Shown: positions 6,621-7,137 of the stretch, in pieces
How the letters are laid out: the number at the start of each line of letters is the position of its first letter
Position numbering within the stretch: position 1 is the first letter of the stretch
DNA from: Cytophagaceae bacterium
GTDB taxonomy: Bacteria; Bacteroidota; Bacteroidia; Cytophagales; Flexibacteraceae
Assembly (NCBI GenBank): GCA_947464365.1
Contig: CANHWS010000178.1
Location: 1 to 7,137, forward strand
Direction: 5' to 3'
Length of the DNA stretch: 7,137 bases
Made by a program: the position numbers and the translations under genes
Notes under the pieces: model-generated
What the model saw: only the letters and a program-made list of their open reading frames with translations
What the model was told of the DNA's origin: nothing
Databases searched by the model: none

Positions 6621-7137
6621 CTAGAACGAAAACCGCAGACTCGATGAAATTGTCCGACCAGCGATAGATCTGGCACGCACAATGTTGCGTTGGTTTTCGA
6701 CAATTGAACCATCCTCACTTTCGGTAATGCCAATCTGATTAAAGATATTATTGGCATTGAATGACAGTGTCATTCCCTTCGTCAGCCCGATATTGACAAA
6801 GGCATTGATGTAGGCATAACCCGGCATCACTAGGTCATTATTATCCTGTGCGAAGGACGGACCAGTACCGATTGCACTCAAGCCAACCGAATGTGCCTTG
6901 TATTTATAGGAAGGCATAATCTGGAAGATGTATGGCGATTGGCGGCGTGGGGTCTTACCTTCTTGCGCACTGTTGATTTCATCCCGTACAATTTTTGAGT
7001 TGGTTAGAGTAACACCACCACGGAGGCTAAAGTTGCCATACTCTGCCATACCATCCAGCTCAAGGCCGAACGACCTATAAGCACGGTTGACAGTCAGCTG
7101 AGTAGTAGCCTCATAGTTCTGCTCATTGATATTGGCC
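6621..7137 (-). CDS. TonB-dependent outer-membrane receptor, C-terminal part only
   Basis: The frame is open from the right edge of the window to the TAA at 6623-6621, giving 171 residues of what is normally a protein of 700-1000. The ATG at 7049 is internal. The visible part is the end of the 22-stranded barrel: alternating polar and aromatic strands, FGLELDG and NANNIFNQIG (equivalents of the GVELE and NLFN landmarks of TonB receptors), and a final strand SLRFSF with the C-terminal phenylalanine needed for insertion by the Bam machinery. Such receptors use TonB energy to pull substrates through the outer membrane. The plug, the TonB box and any signal peptide are outside the window. No SusD-like gene lies between it and the glycosidase, which argues for a stand-alone receptor, as in sux-type sucrose loci, rather than a SusCD pair. 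The gap to the next gene is 88 bases. Confidence 0.9.
   Translation of the reverse strand, partial: ANINEQNYEATTQLTVNRAYRSFGLELDGMAEYGNFSLRGGVTLTNSKIVRDEINSAQEGKTPRRQSPYIFQIMPSYKYKAHSVGLSAIGTGPSFAQDNNDLVMPGYAYINAFVNIGLTKGMTLSFNANNIFNQIGITESEDGSIVENQRNIVRARSIAGRTISSSLRFSF

Noticed and set aside
6621..7137. Naming the receptor SusC or suxA
   Set aside because: Only the last part of the barrel is visible, and the domains that separate these subfamilies are outside the window.
1..7137. tRNA genes, CRISPR arrays, insertion sequences, phage or defence genes
   Set aside because: Reading both strands showed no cloverleaf, no regularly spaced repeats, no transposase and no terminal inverted repeats.

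Overview
The window most likely comes from a Bacteroidota bacterium with balanced base composition. The reasons are the DnaK sequence and its EEVK-type tail, a TonB-dependent receptor encoded beside sugar genes, starts that lack clear Shine-Dalgarno sequences, and a TAnnTTTG-type promoter box. I cannot place it to genus; assignment below the phylum would be a guess.

The left part runs on the + strand. It begins inside a gene for an M14 zinc carboxypeptidase of the cytosolic carboxypeptidase-like type (1-1076), missing only its N-terminus. A 176-base leader follows (1077-1252). It holds a compact set of inverted repeats, one TAnnTTTG box and one -24/-12 (sigma-54-like) match. Next comes a complete dnaK (1253-3154), which stands alone and ends at a strong intrinsic terminator (3187-3228).

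The right part runs on the - strand and converges on dnaK. In transcription order it encodes the C-terminal part of a TonB-dependent outer-membrane receptor (7137-6621), a GH100-like cytoplasmic glycosidase resembling neutral/alkaline invertases (6532-5249), a P-loop kinase of the uridine kinase/phosphoribulokinase family (5268-4609) and an SLC45/SUT-type major facilitator transporter (4612-3311). The last three genes overlap by 20 and 4 bases, so they are almost certainly one transcript.

Read together, the - strand genes look like a complete route for sucrose or a related alpha-glucoside. The receptor would cross the outer membrane, the SUT-like symporter the inner membrane, the GH100-like enzyme would split the sugar inside the cell, and the kinase may phosphorylate a released hexose. 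Only the kinase assignment is not supported by its own family name, and it is the most interesting question here. The plan resembles the Xanthomonas sux locus (TonB receptor plus sucrose transporter plus enzyme) but with different enzymes. No tRNA, rRNA, CRISPR array, insertion sequence or phage gene was seen. No gene-free stretch exceeds 300 bases.
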